NCBI RefSeq assembly: GCF_001653235.2
Contig: NW_019154063.1
Coordinates: forward strand, 1 to 46,240
Length of the DNA stretch: 46,240 bases
Origin: Pochonia chlamydosporia 170
Lineage: Eukaryota > Ascomycota > Sordariomycetes > Hypocreales > Clavicipitaceae
Direction: 5' to 3'
The position numbers were made by a program, and so were the translations under genes. Below, in pieces: positions 30,150 through 40,797 of the stretch; positions within the stretch are counted from its first letter, which is position 1; each line of letters opens with the position of its first letter. Under the pieces are notes generated by a model, which was given only the letters and a program-made list of their open reading frames with translations, was not told the origin of the DNA and ran no database searches.

Positions 30150-30257
30150 AAACATAGACGTTTCAGATACAGTTTCATATGATATGAAACTGTGCTCTGT
30201 ATCGTTTCACTGAAACGCCTTGCGGTTTCAGTTTCAGAGTTTCAGTAAGTTTCAGTA
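30150..30257. repeat. TTTCAG repeats with a perfect palindrome
   Basis: TTTCAG or its complement CTGAAA recurs several times. At 30170-30192 CAGTTTCATAT is followed by one base and its exact complement, giving an 11-bp stem. The outer GATACAG/CTGTATC extends the inverted symmetry. It lies exactly between the broken end of pogo copy 2 and the DUF3435 gene. Confidence 0.65.
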
Positions 30258-30276
30258 TATAGTAACTAATCGTTGC

Positions 30277-31979
30277 ATGACTATTAACGATTTGAAGGAG
30301 CAGATCGAGACGTCGCTAAGCACCACAAAGAAGTCGTTTGACATTGGAGAACACCGAATTCTGGCTGTGCTTTTCCTCCTCTTATTGGCTCCTGCAGGCT
30401 CTCGTCCAACGTCCATCCTCCGGCTTCGCTTTGGGGACATCCGAGTGGGCTTGGCGAGAGATCCGGAGGGTGGACCACACAAGATCTTAATTCGATTCAC
30501 GTTGGAGTTCACAAAATCATACCTTGGTACTAAGGACACGTAAGTGCACTATTTCCGTAGTCTCCGTATTGCATGCTAAGATTACCTCCGTTAATATCTT
30601 ACCAGCAAAACATTTACCATACCCGAGATGATGTTCGATCCATCTTTGCTCCTTAGTCCCCATGCCTTTCTGCTGGGCATTTTATTTCGCCACCAAGCAT
30701 TTCGTGCATCCCACCTCACCTCTCCTAGGCAACTAGATGAGCTGGACATACATCCCGGCGAGCGGGAGCTACCTTTGCCTATAAGAAGTGATCTGAAAGA
30801 GGTATGCATATTTCGTCGCGCTGTCAAAACATTGACGGGGTATGAAATGTCAGCAACGAAGACCATCACAAATGGCATGATGGCGAGCTGGATTAAGAGA
30901 GTGGGTGAAATCATGGGACTTCAGTACGAAACAATACCGTACAGCCTGCGCTACAATGCAGCAAATGAGTTTGACAAAGCCGTGAGTTTCCAAAACCAAC
31001 TTGAAGAACACTCCTAAACTTTGCCGTATTAGCCAACATGAGTGAGGCGCTCAGGAACCTATCCCTTGACCACGCCAACTCCGTCCCATTCCAGAAGCAC
31101 TACCTTGGTCGAATTGTTCGTGCTGACCCATGGGCCATTGTTCGTCGCGAAAAGCCACAGCAGGCGCTTATTGATCAGGCTTGCAGCATTGGTCACTCGA
31201 TGAGCAAACGGCGGCCAATAGGCCTCACAGCTGAGCAAACGGCGTCTGTCGCATCCGATCCCCATGTTCGACGGTTTACAATCCAATTACGCAAATTGCG
31301 CCCGGGATCTGAACGGCACAAAAATACCCAGCGAGACCTTCGATCATTGAAGCAGAAGCTGAAAAGGGAACTGAAACAGAAGATTCGAGACGACTGGACA
31401 GATGAACAGGCTGTAGATGACATTGAACGCCAACTCCAAGGCATCGGCTTTGCAGAGGCAATGGTAGATGACGCAATTCGGCCTCAGCGGCCGGCTCAAA
31501 CGTTGCTGGTGAAGGCACTCACAGCTCTAGTCGGTAATACTCTGGAGGGACAGTACCAGCGCAGGGATAACGCAATTGAAGCCATAGTTGCATTTTGCGG
31601 TGTTGAGGAAGGCCCAACTGTACGACGGTGTATTTCATCAACGACGACAGTGTCACGCGAAAGCGCTCATGAGCCTTCGGAAGGCGACCCTCTGTTTCTC
31701 GCTACTATGTCTGTTTTTGTTGATAATCCGAAACAGAGGCCAAGGAGGTGTTTTCTGTGCATTGGGGCCGCGCTATCAATGCCACGAGACGACCCTCGCG
31801 TGGAAGACAAGATTGGAGAATCCTACACGCCGGGGGATTTGAGTAAACACTTCCGTCGAAGACACTTATCAAAATTGCGAGATAATGATCGGCCAGTGTG
31901 TCAGGTATGCGATATGGCACTCTCTCACAAAATGCACCTGCAAAAGCATGCTCTTGCAGTTCATGGAACGGTCTCCTGA
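30277..31979 (+). CDS. DUF3435/FluG-domain protein, tyrosine-recombinase-like, N-terminally truncated
   Basis: Exon A (30277-30539) joins exon B (30606-30981) by a 66-nt intron in phase. The last exon begins near 31033-31038 and runs to TGA 31979; its junction leaves a phase problem unless the donor is at 30986, so a small indel is possible. Recombinase-like residues are the Arg of AGSRPTSILRLRF, the second Arg of IPYSLRYNAANEF and the Tyr of FQKHYLGRIVRAD. The C-terminus has two zinc-finger-like units: CFLCIGAAL...HFRRRHL and CQVCDMALSHKMHLQKHALAVH. Family members are much longer at the N-terminus, which is replaced here by repeat and pogo sequence. DUF3435 includes captains of Starship elements, but many members are not captains. 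Confidence 0.7.
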
Positions 31980-32617
31980 GTCCTTTGCCGCTACGATCGA
32001 TGCTTTCTCTCGAATTTATTCTACAGCCAGAACTATAATGAGGTTTAGATCTTACCGGTAAATGAGGATGGAAGATTAGCTTATTCAGATTAATGGAAAG
32101 GTATTGTGGTCTAATATGTGCGCAAGCGGCTATATGCCATTCAATTTTATGACAACAAGCTCAGTTTGTACCCAGCATAGGCACCAAGCTGGCTTTGTTC
32201 ACAGACTACAGGCTCAACGACGATGAACAATCTGTGACTTAGAATTCACGAAAGCGACGAGGAATACAAGCATTATCATAACTAGTACATTGCTGCTTGG
32301 TCGATCTTTTTTGTTTTAATGGAAACTAGAATTACAGGTTCCACCTCAAGTAGGTACGATGATGGACATTGCATCCTTATTTTAATGCCATTCGCCAACG
32401 CGAAATACGAACGGGTAAGCCGTATTACCAGCTTCATCCACGGTTGGTCTTGACAGAAGTGATTCGCATGCATGGTTAGCCTTATGAATCTAGCTCCTTC
32501 AGGCTGCATGCGCACGGTTACATATTGTGGTGTTGCAGACCTGGCAGCCAAGAGAACACATCTTTTGGAGATGGCGTGAGAACGTGGCATATTCATGCAT
32601 TGGGCCGATATATCTTT
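31980..32617. other. no gene seen
   Basis: A minus frame of 118 codons (32282-32638) overlaps the LTR and has no recognisable motif. The rest is AT-rich with stops. Confidence 0.4.
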
Positions 32618-32873
32618 TGTCAAGATCAGGTCGCTCATTCAAAGCAAGCACAGTATGCTATTGTCAGATGAAGCTGCCTCAGTCAAGCAAACATCCGAGT
32701 GTGGCAAAGTGGCAATAGAAAATCGTAATACTGCTGCGTAAGCAGCAGTATTCCAACAAGTATATAATGTCGTATAATTCCGCTCTTTTAGATAAAAAAT
32801 TAAGAGTCTCTCGTTGCCCGATTCACATGCCCGATCGTTGCTCAGTTATGCAAGCAAGTCGTGAAGTGTGACA
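32618..32873 (+). repeat. solo copia LTR, 256 bp
   Basis: It starts TGTCAAGATCAGGTCGCTCA and ends gtgaagtgtgaca. It shares the subfamily insert gtggcaaagtggcaatag with the 27668 copy and keeps the stem CTGCTGC...GCAGCAG. Flanking pentamers (tcttt, gaatc) differ, so no target duplication is visible. Confidence 0.85.
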
Positions 32874-33804
32874 GAATCCCTTTGCAATTTTCTAAGCTGT
32901 AACGGGTTGGAGCCGCTTGGATGGCGGCTGCGCCGCCTATCAACATCTCCCATGACAGGTTGATTCTAGAACCTTCTATAGAGAGGTAGATATATGTCGC
33001 CGTGATGATGCCACGACTCAGGAAGACTGTCCTTTCCTTCTCTATCTTGATAGTAAACAGCATAGGGACTAGCTAGTTGAATCAACTCGCCAGAGGCCTT
33101 TCACATAAGTCAAGACCTGCTGGTGTCGAACTTCATCCCGCATGGTTCGAAATTCAATATGCCTTGGTAGTGCTGTAGACGAGGCCGTTTGACAGGATGC
33201 AGCTCGCTATCTGAGCCACTTTGGATCTGCAAATCATTGAGTCCCATAGTTGTAATGGGCACAAAGATAACCATAAAGGAGGACAATAGAAACGCTAGAT
33301 ATTTGGGTTATTTTTGAGTCGGACCAATCCGGGTGAGAGAGGGATGACAGAGGGAGCGTACATGCAACCGATTCCAGCGCAACCTAAGAAGTACCACTGA
33401 GGCGGCTCCGCAGGCCTTCTCACCATGGGGGTTTGCGACATAGCTGTCGTTTTGTCCTGATTTCCGAGACACGCCATGTATCGTTTGCTGATCACGGAGC
33501 AAGAAAAAGAAAAAGAAAACCAAAGGGAGTAAAGGAGGAGGGTGAGACAATGTTTATAGTGATGTAGCGGACGTAGTGGTATAGGCCAGCCTGAGAGCCA
33601 GGGTCAATTGTGAATAATGGCCACTCCAGGTCCAAGTCCTTCCCCATGGAAGTCGTGACTTCACAACCTGCGGCAGCCAAGTGTGCGGCACACCATGATC
33701 GTGGTGGTGACGCAACGCGTCAGCGCCATGTTGGCTTCACGCTCTCGAGGTTGAGGGATTGTGGCTCGGCGGCAGAGTGACGGAGTCCACGGCCGGGGAG
33801 TACT
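32874..33804. other. no supported gene
   Basis: A minus frame 33295-33495 follows a pyrimidine-rich leader (tttggttttctttttctttt on the minus strand), as before many fungal genes. Its 66 codons include PPQWYFLGCAGIGCMYAPSV, a possible short membrane segment, but I could not assign a family or confirm the start. Confidence 0.3.
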
Positions 33805-34299
33805 CTAAGGTACTCTACGAGCTTCCAGGTTTAGTCCCGCTCCAGACATGCCAGTCATCTCCAGGCTGACAAGGACCTGGCCCCCTGAATGGATATGACC
33901 AAAGATTACTGTCTGCGGTGCATTGGACGTGATGCCTTTGAAGCAGTACATGGTGTAGTCACTTGACTTCGTGTGTACTTCCATGTTTGCAGGATGTGCA
34001 ATAGCGAAGTCTAACATCGATTGACCAGTTGTTAGGTCAATCACCTCCAACAACGCCCTAGCAGCGCGAACCGACGTCTCGGGCCCTGTTGCCACAGACT
34101 TTCTCGAGCATTCAGAACCACCTAGGGGACAGTCATTGAGGAGTACAGGACCATCGATACACATATATATGTTCCGCACCACCCATGGATAAAAGGGATG
34201 CATGTTGGGTGTCGCTGAGAGGGCGAGGGTCCTTGTTCCATCGAGTTCCAGTGTCAAATGCAGGAAACAGCCCGGAGACAGAAAGTCGGTCATTATCAA
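33805..34299 (-). CDS. hypothetical protein, 164 aa
   Basis: I do not recognise this protein. The frame starts at 34299 (MIMTDFLSPGCFLHLTLELD), stays open for 164 codons and ends AGLNLEARRVP. It has no signal peptide or membrane segment. Alternating hydrophobic residues (HLTLELDGTRTLAL, QTVIFGHIHSGGQVLVSLEM) suggest a beta-rich fold. Its size and composition are better than chance frames nearby. A second minus frame upstream (34355-34603, MTRYIPRRISAYSIH) could be a separate exon or gene, but no splice sites linking them were found. Confidence 0.35.
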   Translation of the reverse strand: MIMTDFLSPGCFLHLTLELDGTRTLALSATPNMHPFYPWVVRNIYMCIDGPVLLNDCPLGGSECSRKSVATGPETSVRAARALLEVIDLTTGQSMLDFAIAHPANMEVHTKSSDYTMYCFKGITSNAPQTVIFGHIHSGGQVLVSLEMTGMSGAGLNLEARRVP

Positions 34300-35094
34300 A
34301 GAATGCGTTTACAGGACGGCTTCATTTCTCCCATGCATTCTGTTTGCGTCTAAATCAATGACTGGTTGATGGCACCTCCTCATCTTCGACGTAACGGGGC
34401 TGAAGGGGCCTGTGCAGGATGGCCACGTAATGATTTGAAGCCATGGAGAGGCGCAGCAGCATACAAACTCCAGCCATCTCGTGGACTGATACCAGTTCGG
34501 GATAGTTCTCCTTTTCTGAAATGTAAACGACGAGTTTAAATATCGTTGTACCTGAATCGTGGATAGAGTATGCGGAAATGCGACGAGGTATATATCTTGT
34601 CATGGATAGGCCTCTTCTTTGCTAAGACGCATATGTTTCTTAATATCTGATTGTTGTGGTTCGTCTTTGGTCGCAAACTTTGTTTCGTTATATTTCGACC
34701 GACGATATTTCTTTGGCTTGTTTTCAATTCTGGCATTATCTTTTTGCAGGTCGGGCATTTGCTAACGACGCTTCGCCAACCACATAACTACCAGCCCTGA
34801 CTGATTACCAATAAGGGCAAACGGTAGCTGCGGTTGGAACCACACATATATTTTGTCCTGTTTTCTGCCGCGTTTTCTTTTCAACCCCTCAATGCTCATT
34901 CTTCACTGGTAAAAGTCCGTCGCTTCCTACGGTGTTGGTGTTGTGTGGCGCGATATCATATGACGGACACTGTCTCATCCCACTCGATTTCATGGGATGA
35001 TAGCCGAGTCTTGTTTACAGCAAATCCAGCCAAACATTACTTCTCTATAGCACCAAGTTCGATTGTCTGCCTCTGGCTCTAGCTGCCGCTCATC
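34300..35094. other. ABC transporter upstream region
   Basis: This is the 5' flank of the plus-strand transporter. A minus-strand frame (34355-34603) is open but unassigned. No repeat was seen. Confidence 0.35.
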
Positions 35095-38000
35095 ATGGCG
35101 CTTAAAAAGCAGATATGGACATTGATGTCCAAAAACTTCAGGGCGATATTGTTTCGTCACGTGAAGACTTGTATCATGATGGCCTTTGTTCTGCCCATCG
35201 TCCTTTCATACTTCTTCAGTTTCGCCAAGAATCTCTACGCTCCGCCTGCAAATTACGGTATTGGCAAAATCCGTTCCATCATGACCCTCCCTGAGGCTTT
35301 CAGTGCCGCCAAGAGCAGTGGAAGAACCAAGATCGTCCTCGTCAACAACGGTTTCACCGGAGGCAATATCGATCTTGTTTTGGAAAAGATTGCAAACGCT
35401 GTAACGACTGATGGATCCATGGACCTTGTTAGGGTTAGCCATGAGAACGATTTGGTTACTACTTGTCGTAGCAGTTTGCGAGGCGTTACAGCCTGTTTCT
35501 GCGCCGTTGTGATGCGGTCGTCGCCAAATGAAGGGCCTGGGGGGCTTTGGAACTACACCATTCGTACTGACGCAGTGTTCTGGAGCGAGCCCGTCAAGTT
35601 TGATGTAGACAAGTCGGTCAACGTCGAGCAGGTGTATATCCTACCTATGCAAAAAGCCGTCGATGCCATCATCGCAAATATCAACGGCTCCAACTCGGAT
35701 CCCTTGGCTAAGACGGAAGGGCTGCCTTTTGCCAGCATGACACAGAAAGTACGAGATGAAACGGTCCGGCAAGTGTATCACAGGTCGATTATCAACTTTA
35801 TGGCCGTCGCATTTATCGCCAACATCTTGTGGATTACTTACCACCTTACTGGATTCGTCGCCGCGGAACGTGAGAGTGGCATGTCTCAGCTTCTCGATTC
35901 AATGATGCCGGTTAGCAAGCCATGGAAAGCTCAAGCCGCTCGCATTATTGCACACCATTTGTCCTTTTCTATGATTTACGCTCCTGCATGGATGATCGGC
36001 TCCGTCATCATTCGATTTGGCGTCTTCGTCAACACCAGCATCGTCATTATTCTTTTTTTCAATTTGTTTTCCGGTTTGGCCCTCGCGTCCATGTCTATTC
36101 TGTTTGCTTCATTCTTCAAAAAGGCTCAATTGAGTGGTATTACTGCCACTATCAGCATCGTGCTCCTCGGTATTCTGGCCCAGGCTCTGACACAACCGAC
36201 GACCGGTCCTGTCGCCGTCTTATCTGTGCTCTTCACTCCCTGCAATTATGTATATTTTCTCACGTTCATGGCGAAGTTCGAGAAGTGGGACAGGGCGGCC
36301 AATCTTGTGCAAAACCCTCCCGCTAGCTCATGGGAGATGCCAGGAATTGCGTTTTTTATCATTGTCATTACTCAAATTATTATATATCCGCTACTTGGCG
36401 CTCTGGTTGAAATGAAGCTCTATGGCACAACCACCGAGGCACGCAAGATTCAATTCCAGGAGGGCGGCGAGAGCACTTTGGCTGAAAATGCTATAGAACT
36501 GGACAAGCTCACAAAGATTTATTACCCCAGCTTCTTTACCCGCTTGTTCTCTTCGAGATCGAAATCTCGTGAGCCGGTGGTGGCTGTCAATGAGCTCAGC
36601 TTCCAAGCAGGACGGGGTCAAATTGTCGCTCTTTTGGGTGCAAATGGCAGTGGAAAGAGTACTACTTTAGATGCTATTGCTGGTCTACACAAGCTGACCA
36701 GCGGATCAATCACCATTGACGGTAGGGGTGGACTTGGTATTACGCCGCAGAAAAACGTCCTTTGGGAAGATTTGACTGTTGCAGAGCATCTCACCGTCTT
36801 TAACGTGCTAAAGGCCCCAGAGGCTCCGGCGTCCAAGGCGGAAATTACGGATCTTATTAGGTCGATTGACCTGTATCCCAAACGTAATGCTCTGGCCAAG
36901 ACTTTGTCTGGAGGCCAAAAACGAAAGTTACAGCTTGGTATGATGTTGACCGGCGGAAGTGCAGTTTGCTGTGTCGATGAAGTGAGCAGTGGGCTGGATC
37001 CCTTGTCTCGGCGAAAAATCTGGGATATTCTCCTCGCGGAACGGGGACGACGAACTCTAATTCTTACAACCCATTTCTTGGATGAAGCCGATCTCCTTGC
37101 CGACCACATTGCCATTCTGTCCAAGGGAACTCTTCGTGCTGAAGGGTCATCTGTGGAGCTGAAGGACAGATTTGGCAGCGGATATCGCGTTCACGTGCAG
37201 AAGAACCCTGGCGCATCGCACATGCCTAGCATCCCGGGAGTCCAAAAGAAGGAATCGTTTGATTTAGTCACCTATGTCGCGCCTACATCAAATCTGGCCG
37301 CCCAAGTCATTATGACTCTGGAAGATAATGGTATCACCCAGTATCGTTTTTCTGGTCCGACCATCGAGGACGTTTTCCTTCAAGTTGCGGAGGAAATCAA
37401 AGATGAGGATGCGTTAAAGGGCGTCGCCTCAGGTATCCTTGGAGAAGTGGAGGGTGCGAATGAAAAGGGCATATTTTCGTCAAAGGAGGGCTCAACTCAT
37501 CAAGGGTTGAAGCTGCTCGATGGCAAGCGAGTGGGCTTCGTCAAGCAAGCCATGATTCTTTACAGAAAACGGGTTACTGTGCTTAAACGCAATTGGATCT
37601 TGTATCTCATTGCGTTCCTATTACCGATTTTCGCCGCTGGCCTCACAGCTCTCTATGTCAAGGGCAAAAGTCAAACCGGCTGTATTCCAGCTGACCAGCC
37701 GTCCTCTGGGACTGGAGACGCTGTTACGCCGGCCGAGACCAGCGACAAGATTGTGTTCTTGGCTGGTCCAGCTTCCAAGCTCTCCGTCGCAACCATCACC
37801 GGCCTGCTACAGCCGCTATTCAACGGCTCAATAAGTAGTGCTGCCATGGGTTCTGCAATCCTACCGAGTGTTCAACTAGTTGATACTTTTGACTCTTGGA
37901 GACAGCATATCAACGACGATTTTCGTAACATCACCACAGCGGTGTGGTTCGGAGATGACAGCTCAAATCCAACAATTGGCTGGGTGGCCAACTCGTTTCT

Positions 38001-39996
38001 TAGTAGCTCCATTACAGCACAGCAGCTCCTCGATGTCATTCTCACCAACACAACCATTGCTACAACCTGGTCGTCGTTCGACGTACCGTTCAACCCCGGC
38101 ATTAGCGATGCCTTGAGTCTTGTCGTTTACATGAGTCTCGCTCTGGCTTGTTATCCTGCATTCTTTGCGCTCTACCCCAGCAATGAACGAAGGCGATTCG
38201 TACGTGCGCTGCAGTATTCCAACGGTGTTCAATCATTTCCGCTGTGGGTGGCCTACCTCTTGTTCGACTTTACTGTTGCAGTGCTTACTTCGGCAATTGT
38301 AACTGCATTGTGGGCTCGCTTGTCCAATATCTGGTTTCATCTGGAATATGTCTTTATTGTGCTTTTCCTGTATGGGCTGGCGTCAATTTTGTATTCCTAC
38401 ATAATCTCGCTATTCACAAAATCCCAGCTGGCTACGTTCGCTTGGTCGGCTGCCACGCAAGCCGTTTTCTTCCTTGGGTACCTGATTGCATACATATGTG
38501 TAGTCACATACGTACAAGTAAGCCACATTGACTCGACGTTGCTCATATGCCATTTTGTTATCTCGGCCTTCTCACCAATTGCAAGCGCAACTCGGGCGAT
38601 GTTTCTGGCGACGAATCTCTTCGCAACAGCTTGTGACGGCAACGAGATATCCACGAAACCTATGGGACTTGTCGCATACGGCGGCCCAATCCTCTACCTA
38701 GTTACTCAATGCATTGTCCTTTTCGGTCTGCTACTGTGGTTTGATAGCGGCAATGTCGGTGCATCCATCCGCGGACTCTTTGACCGCAGCCAGCGAACCG
38801 AGTCCACGAACGAGCTGGATGCAGAGATGACTGAAGAGCTGACCAGAGTAACCAGCACTGGTCAGACCAAAGATGGGCTTCGCGTCGTGCACCTGACAAA
38901 ATCCTTCAAAAAGAATACAGCAGTCGACAATGTCACGTTTGGGATTAAGCGTGGTGAAGTGTTCGCTCTTTTGGGGCCAAATGGTGCTGGCAAGTCCACG
39001 ACGATTTCTCTCATTCGAGGTGATATCAAGCCCAGCCGCAATGGCGGCGACATTTTCGTCGAGAATGTATCCGTCTCCAAGAACCTAGCTGCAGCACGAA
39101 CATATCTAGGTGTGTGTCCCCAAATCGACGCATTAGACCAGATGACAGTCCGGGAGCATCTTGAATTCTACGCCCGAATCCGTGGCATCCCCGACATCGA
39201 GCACAACGTCGCAGCAGTCTTGCGAGCAGTAGGCTTGGAAGCATTTGCATCCCGCATGGGCTACGCCCTATCCGGAGGTAACAAGCGCAAGCTAAGTCTC
39301 GGAATCGCACTCATGGGCAATCCCACCGTGGTGCTGCTTGACGAACCGTCATCCGGCCTCGACGCTGCCTCCAAAAGAATCATGTGGAAGACACTGGCTG
39401 CCACCGTTCACGGCCGTTCCATCCTCCTCACAACGCACAGCATGGAAGAAGTAGGCGCCGTCGCCGGACGCGCCGGCATCCTCTCGCGCCGGATGCTCGC
39501 CGTAGGAACCCCTGATAACCTCCGCCACCGCTTCGGCGATGCCCTTCACGTCCACCTCGTATCCAGCACGGCTCCTCGAACGACCGACGAAGAAATGCAA
39601 GCGGTAATCTCATGGATCCAAACCCGTCTACCATCCGCCAATGTCGACGCAAAGACATACCACGGACAATTGCGCTTCTCCGTCTCCGCAAACGACGTCC
39701 TGGCCCTTCAGAAGCAACAGAGCACCACTAGAGTTGCAGATATTATATCCCACGAAAGCGACATGGCCCACGCTGCTCGTGAAGGTAGCGCCATTGGCCA
39801 ACTCGTCGTGCTCCTGGAAGTGAATAAGAAGACGTTGGGTATTAGTCACTACAGTGTTAGTCCTACCACTTTGGATGAAGTATTCCTGACTATTGTAGGC
39901 CAGCATAATGTCAAGGAGGAGAATTACGAAGAACAAAAGAAGAGTAAATGGTCCAAGGTGATCAAGTTTAGTAGCTCGAAGCAGTGTGTCCAATAG
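35095..39996 (+). CDS. full-length ABCA-type ABC transporter, 1633 aa
   Basis: A single exon starts at the ATG at 35095. Layout is TMD1-NBD1-TMD2-NBD2 with a large loop after the first membrane helix (about residues 45-230), as in the ABCA subfamily. NBD1 has GANGSGKST (about 515), LSGGQKRKLQLG (about 604) and CCVDEVSSGLD, with the switch His in TTHFLDEAD. NBD2 has GPNGAGKST (about 1294), LSGGNKRKLSLG (about 1391), VVLLDEPSSGLD and TTHSMEE. All ATP-site motifs look competent. ABCA proteins usually move lipids or sterols across membranes; the substrate here is unknown. The final QCVQ and stop come from the terminal repeat of an adjoining hAT element, so the native C-terminus is altered by a few residues at least. 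Confidence 0.92.
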   Translation: MALKKQIWTLMSKNFRAILFRHVKTCIMMAFVLPIVLSYFFSFAKNLYAPPANYGIGKIRSIMTLPEAFSAAKSSGRTKIVLVNNGFTGGNIDLVLEKIANAVTTDGSMDLVRVSHENDLVTTCRSSLRGVTACFCAVVMRSSPNEGPGGLWNYTIRTDAVFWSEPVKFDVDKSVNVEQVYILPMQKAVDAIIANINGSNSDPLAKTEGLPFASMTQKVRDETVRQVYHRSIINFMAVAFIANILWITYHLTGFVAAERESGMSQLLDSMMPVSKPWKAQAARIIAHHLSFSMIYAPAWMIGSVIIRFGVFVNTSIVIILFFNLFSGLALASMSILFASFFKKAQLSGITATISIVLLGILAQALTQPTTGPVAVLSVLFTPCNYVYFLTFMAKFEKWDRAANLVQNPPASSWEMPGIAFFIIVITQIIIYPLLGALVEMKLYGTTTEARKIQFQEGGESTLAENAIELDKLTKIYYPSFFTRLFSSRSKSREPVVAVNELSFQAGRGQIVALLGANGSGKSTTLDAIAGLHKLTSGSITIDGRGGLGITPQKNVLWEDLTVAEHLTVFNVLKAPEAPASKAEITDLIRSIDLYPKRNALAKTLSGGQKRKLQLGMMLTGGSAVCCVDEVSSGLDPLSRRKIWDILLAERGRRTLILTTHFLDEADLLADHIAILSKGTLRAEGSSVELKDRFGSGYRVHVQKNPGASHMPSIPGVQKKESFDLVTYVAPTSNLAAQVIMTLEDNGITQYRFSGPTIEDVFLQVAEEIKDEDALKGVASGILGEVEGANEKGIFSSKEGSTHQGLKLLDGKRVGFVKQAMILYRKRVTVLKRNWILYLIAFLLPIFAAGLTALYVKGKSQTGCIPADQPSSGTGDAVTPAETSDKIVFLAGPASKLSVATITGLLQPLFNGSISSAAMGSAILPSVQLVDTFDSWRQHINDDFRNITTAVWFGDDSSNPTIGWVANSFLSSSITAQQLLDVILTNTTIATTWSSFDVPFNPGISDALSLVVYMSLALACYPAFFALYPSNERRRFVRALQYSNGVQSFPLWVAYLLFDFTVAVLTSAIVTALWARLSNIWFHLEYVFIVLFLYGLASILYSYIISLFTKSQLATFAWSAATQAVFFLGYLIAYICVVTYVQVSHIDSTLLICHFVISAFSPIASATRAMFLATNLFATACDGNEISTKPMGLVAYGGPILYLVTQCIVLFGLLLWFDSGNVGASIRGLFDRSQRTESTNELDAEMTEELTRVTSTGQTKDGLRVVHLTKSFKKNTAVDNVTFGIKRGEVFALLGPNGAGKSTTISLIRGDIKPSRNGGDIFVENVSVSKNLAAARTYLGVCPQIDALDQMTVREHLEFYARIRGIPDIEHNVAAVLRAVGLEAFASRMGYALSGGNKRKLSLGIALMGNPTVVLLDEPSSGLDAASKRIMWKTLAATVHGRSILLTTHSMEEVGAVAGRAGILSRRMLAVGTPDNLRHRFGDALHVHLVSSTAPRTTDEEMQAVISWIQTRLPSANVDAKTYHGQLRFSVSANDVLALQKQQSTTRVADIISHESDMAHAAREGSAIGQLVVLLEVNKKTLGISHYSVSPTTLDEVFLTIVGQHNVKEENYEEQKKSKWSKVIKFSSSKQCVQ

Positions 39997-40797
39997 TATT
40001 TGCGATATGGCAATACGTATTACCATATATTGATATTACCATATGATATGATATGGTGACCGTATGATATCCCATAATCTCATATGGTGGCCGTATGATA
40101 TCGGCATCCGGGATATGACCATATATGGCCGTATTGATACTAGAACATAGTGATTTCCATGACTCAATGAGCACAACAGAGGTCAAATATTTGATTTGAT
40201 TTGATTTGATTTCATGTTTAAGCGCCGGAAGCAAACAGCTACACAGATTCCTATATCTGCCTCTTCAAGGCACTATAGGTTAGCCCGAAGACTTTTTTTC
40301 AGCTTGCGCTTTACCTTAAGGTTCCTTCCCAAGCAGCCCATGCAGGGAACCTGTGCCAAGCGAGATTGGCTCGATTCTCAGGGGCTCATTCAAACTCCCC
40401 TCCCCTTTTCTTATTTCTGCATCCGTTCGTATTCGCTTAGTCTGTTGTCAATATGCTCACTAAGACCATTACAATGTATCAACATAATGTCGTCGCAACC
40501 TTCTGATATGCTTTCGCGGCTTGGGAGCGAGCCATTAGACAACCTTGATTCACCATGTCATGATCCTACACTGTCCTCTCCTTCCACAACCGCCTCGGCC
40601 GCTACGAAAAGGCGCTACTCCAAAGTGTGGCACTATACACTATTACACCCGTCGGCCGCAACGAGGTTACTCTCAATGCGAAGGGGAAGTCAATATGGCG
40701 CTGCAAGTACTGCGCAAAGGAGTATCTCGAGTCTGGTGGAACAACTGTTATTTCAACCCATCTAAAGGACCGGCATAATATCGATATATCTTGACTC
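39982..40797 (+). mobile_element. hAT transposon copy 2, truncated or internally deleted
   Basis: The 5' terminus CAGTGTGTCC at 39982 and the CCATAT-rich subterminal block match copy 1 (1-2126) in inverted orientation. Relative to copy 1 it has about 70 extra bases near 40190-40258, including four TTGAT-type units. Homology continues through the transposase start and ends at about 40797, inside the region after the BED finger. No CACTG right end was recognised close by, so whether this is an internal deletion or loss of the right end is open. Confidence 0.8.
40487..40797 (+). pseudogene. hAT transposase N-terminal remnant
   Basis: The ATG at 40487 gives MSSQPSDMLSRLGSEPLDNL, as in copy 1. 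After KVWHYT an apparent 8-bp insertion (actatacactattacacc against actatacacc) shifts the frame, so the BED finger is read only in another frame (WRCKYCAKEYLESGG). Coding homology ends at ATATCTT, around 40797. Confidence 0.85.

Noticed and set aside
33295..33495. Small minus-strand frame with a membrane-like segment and pyrimidine-rich leader
   Set aside because: No family recognised, the start is ambiguous and it is only 66 codons; kept as a remark rather than a gene.
2126..39982. The interval between the two hAT copies as a composite transposon
   Set aside because: The terminal repeats have the wrong polarity to act as outer ends of the interval, and no shared target duplication is seen.
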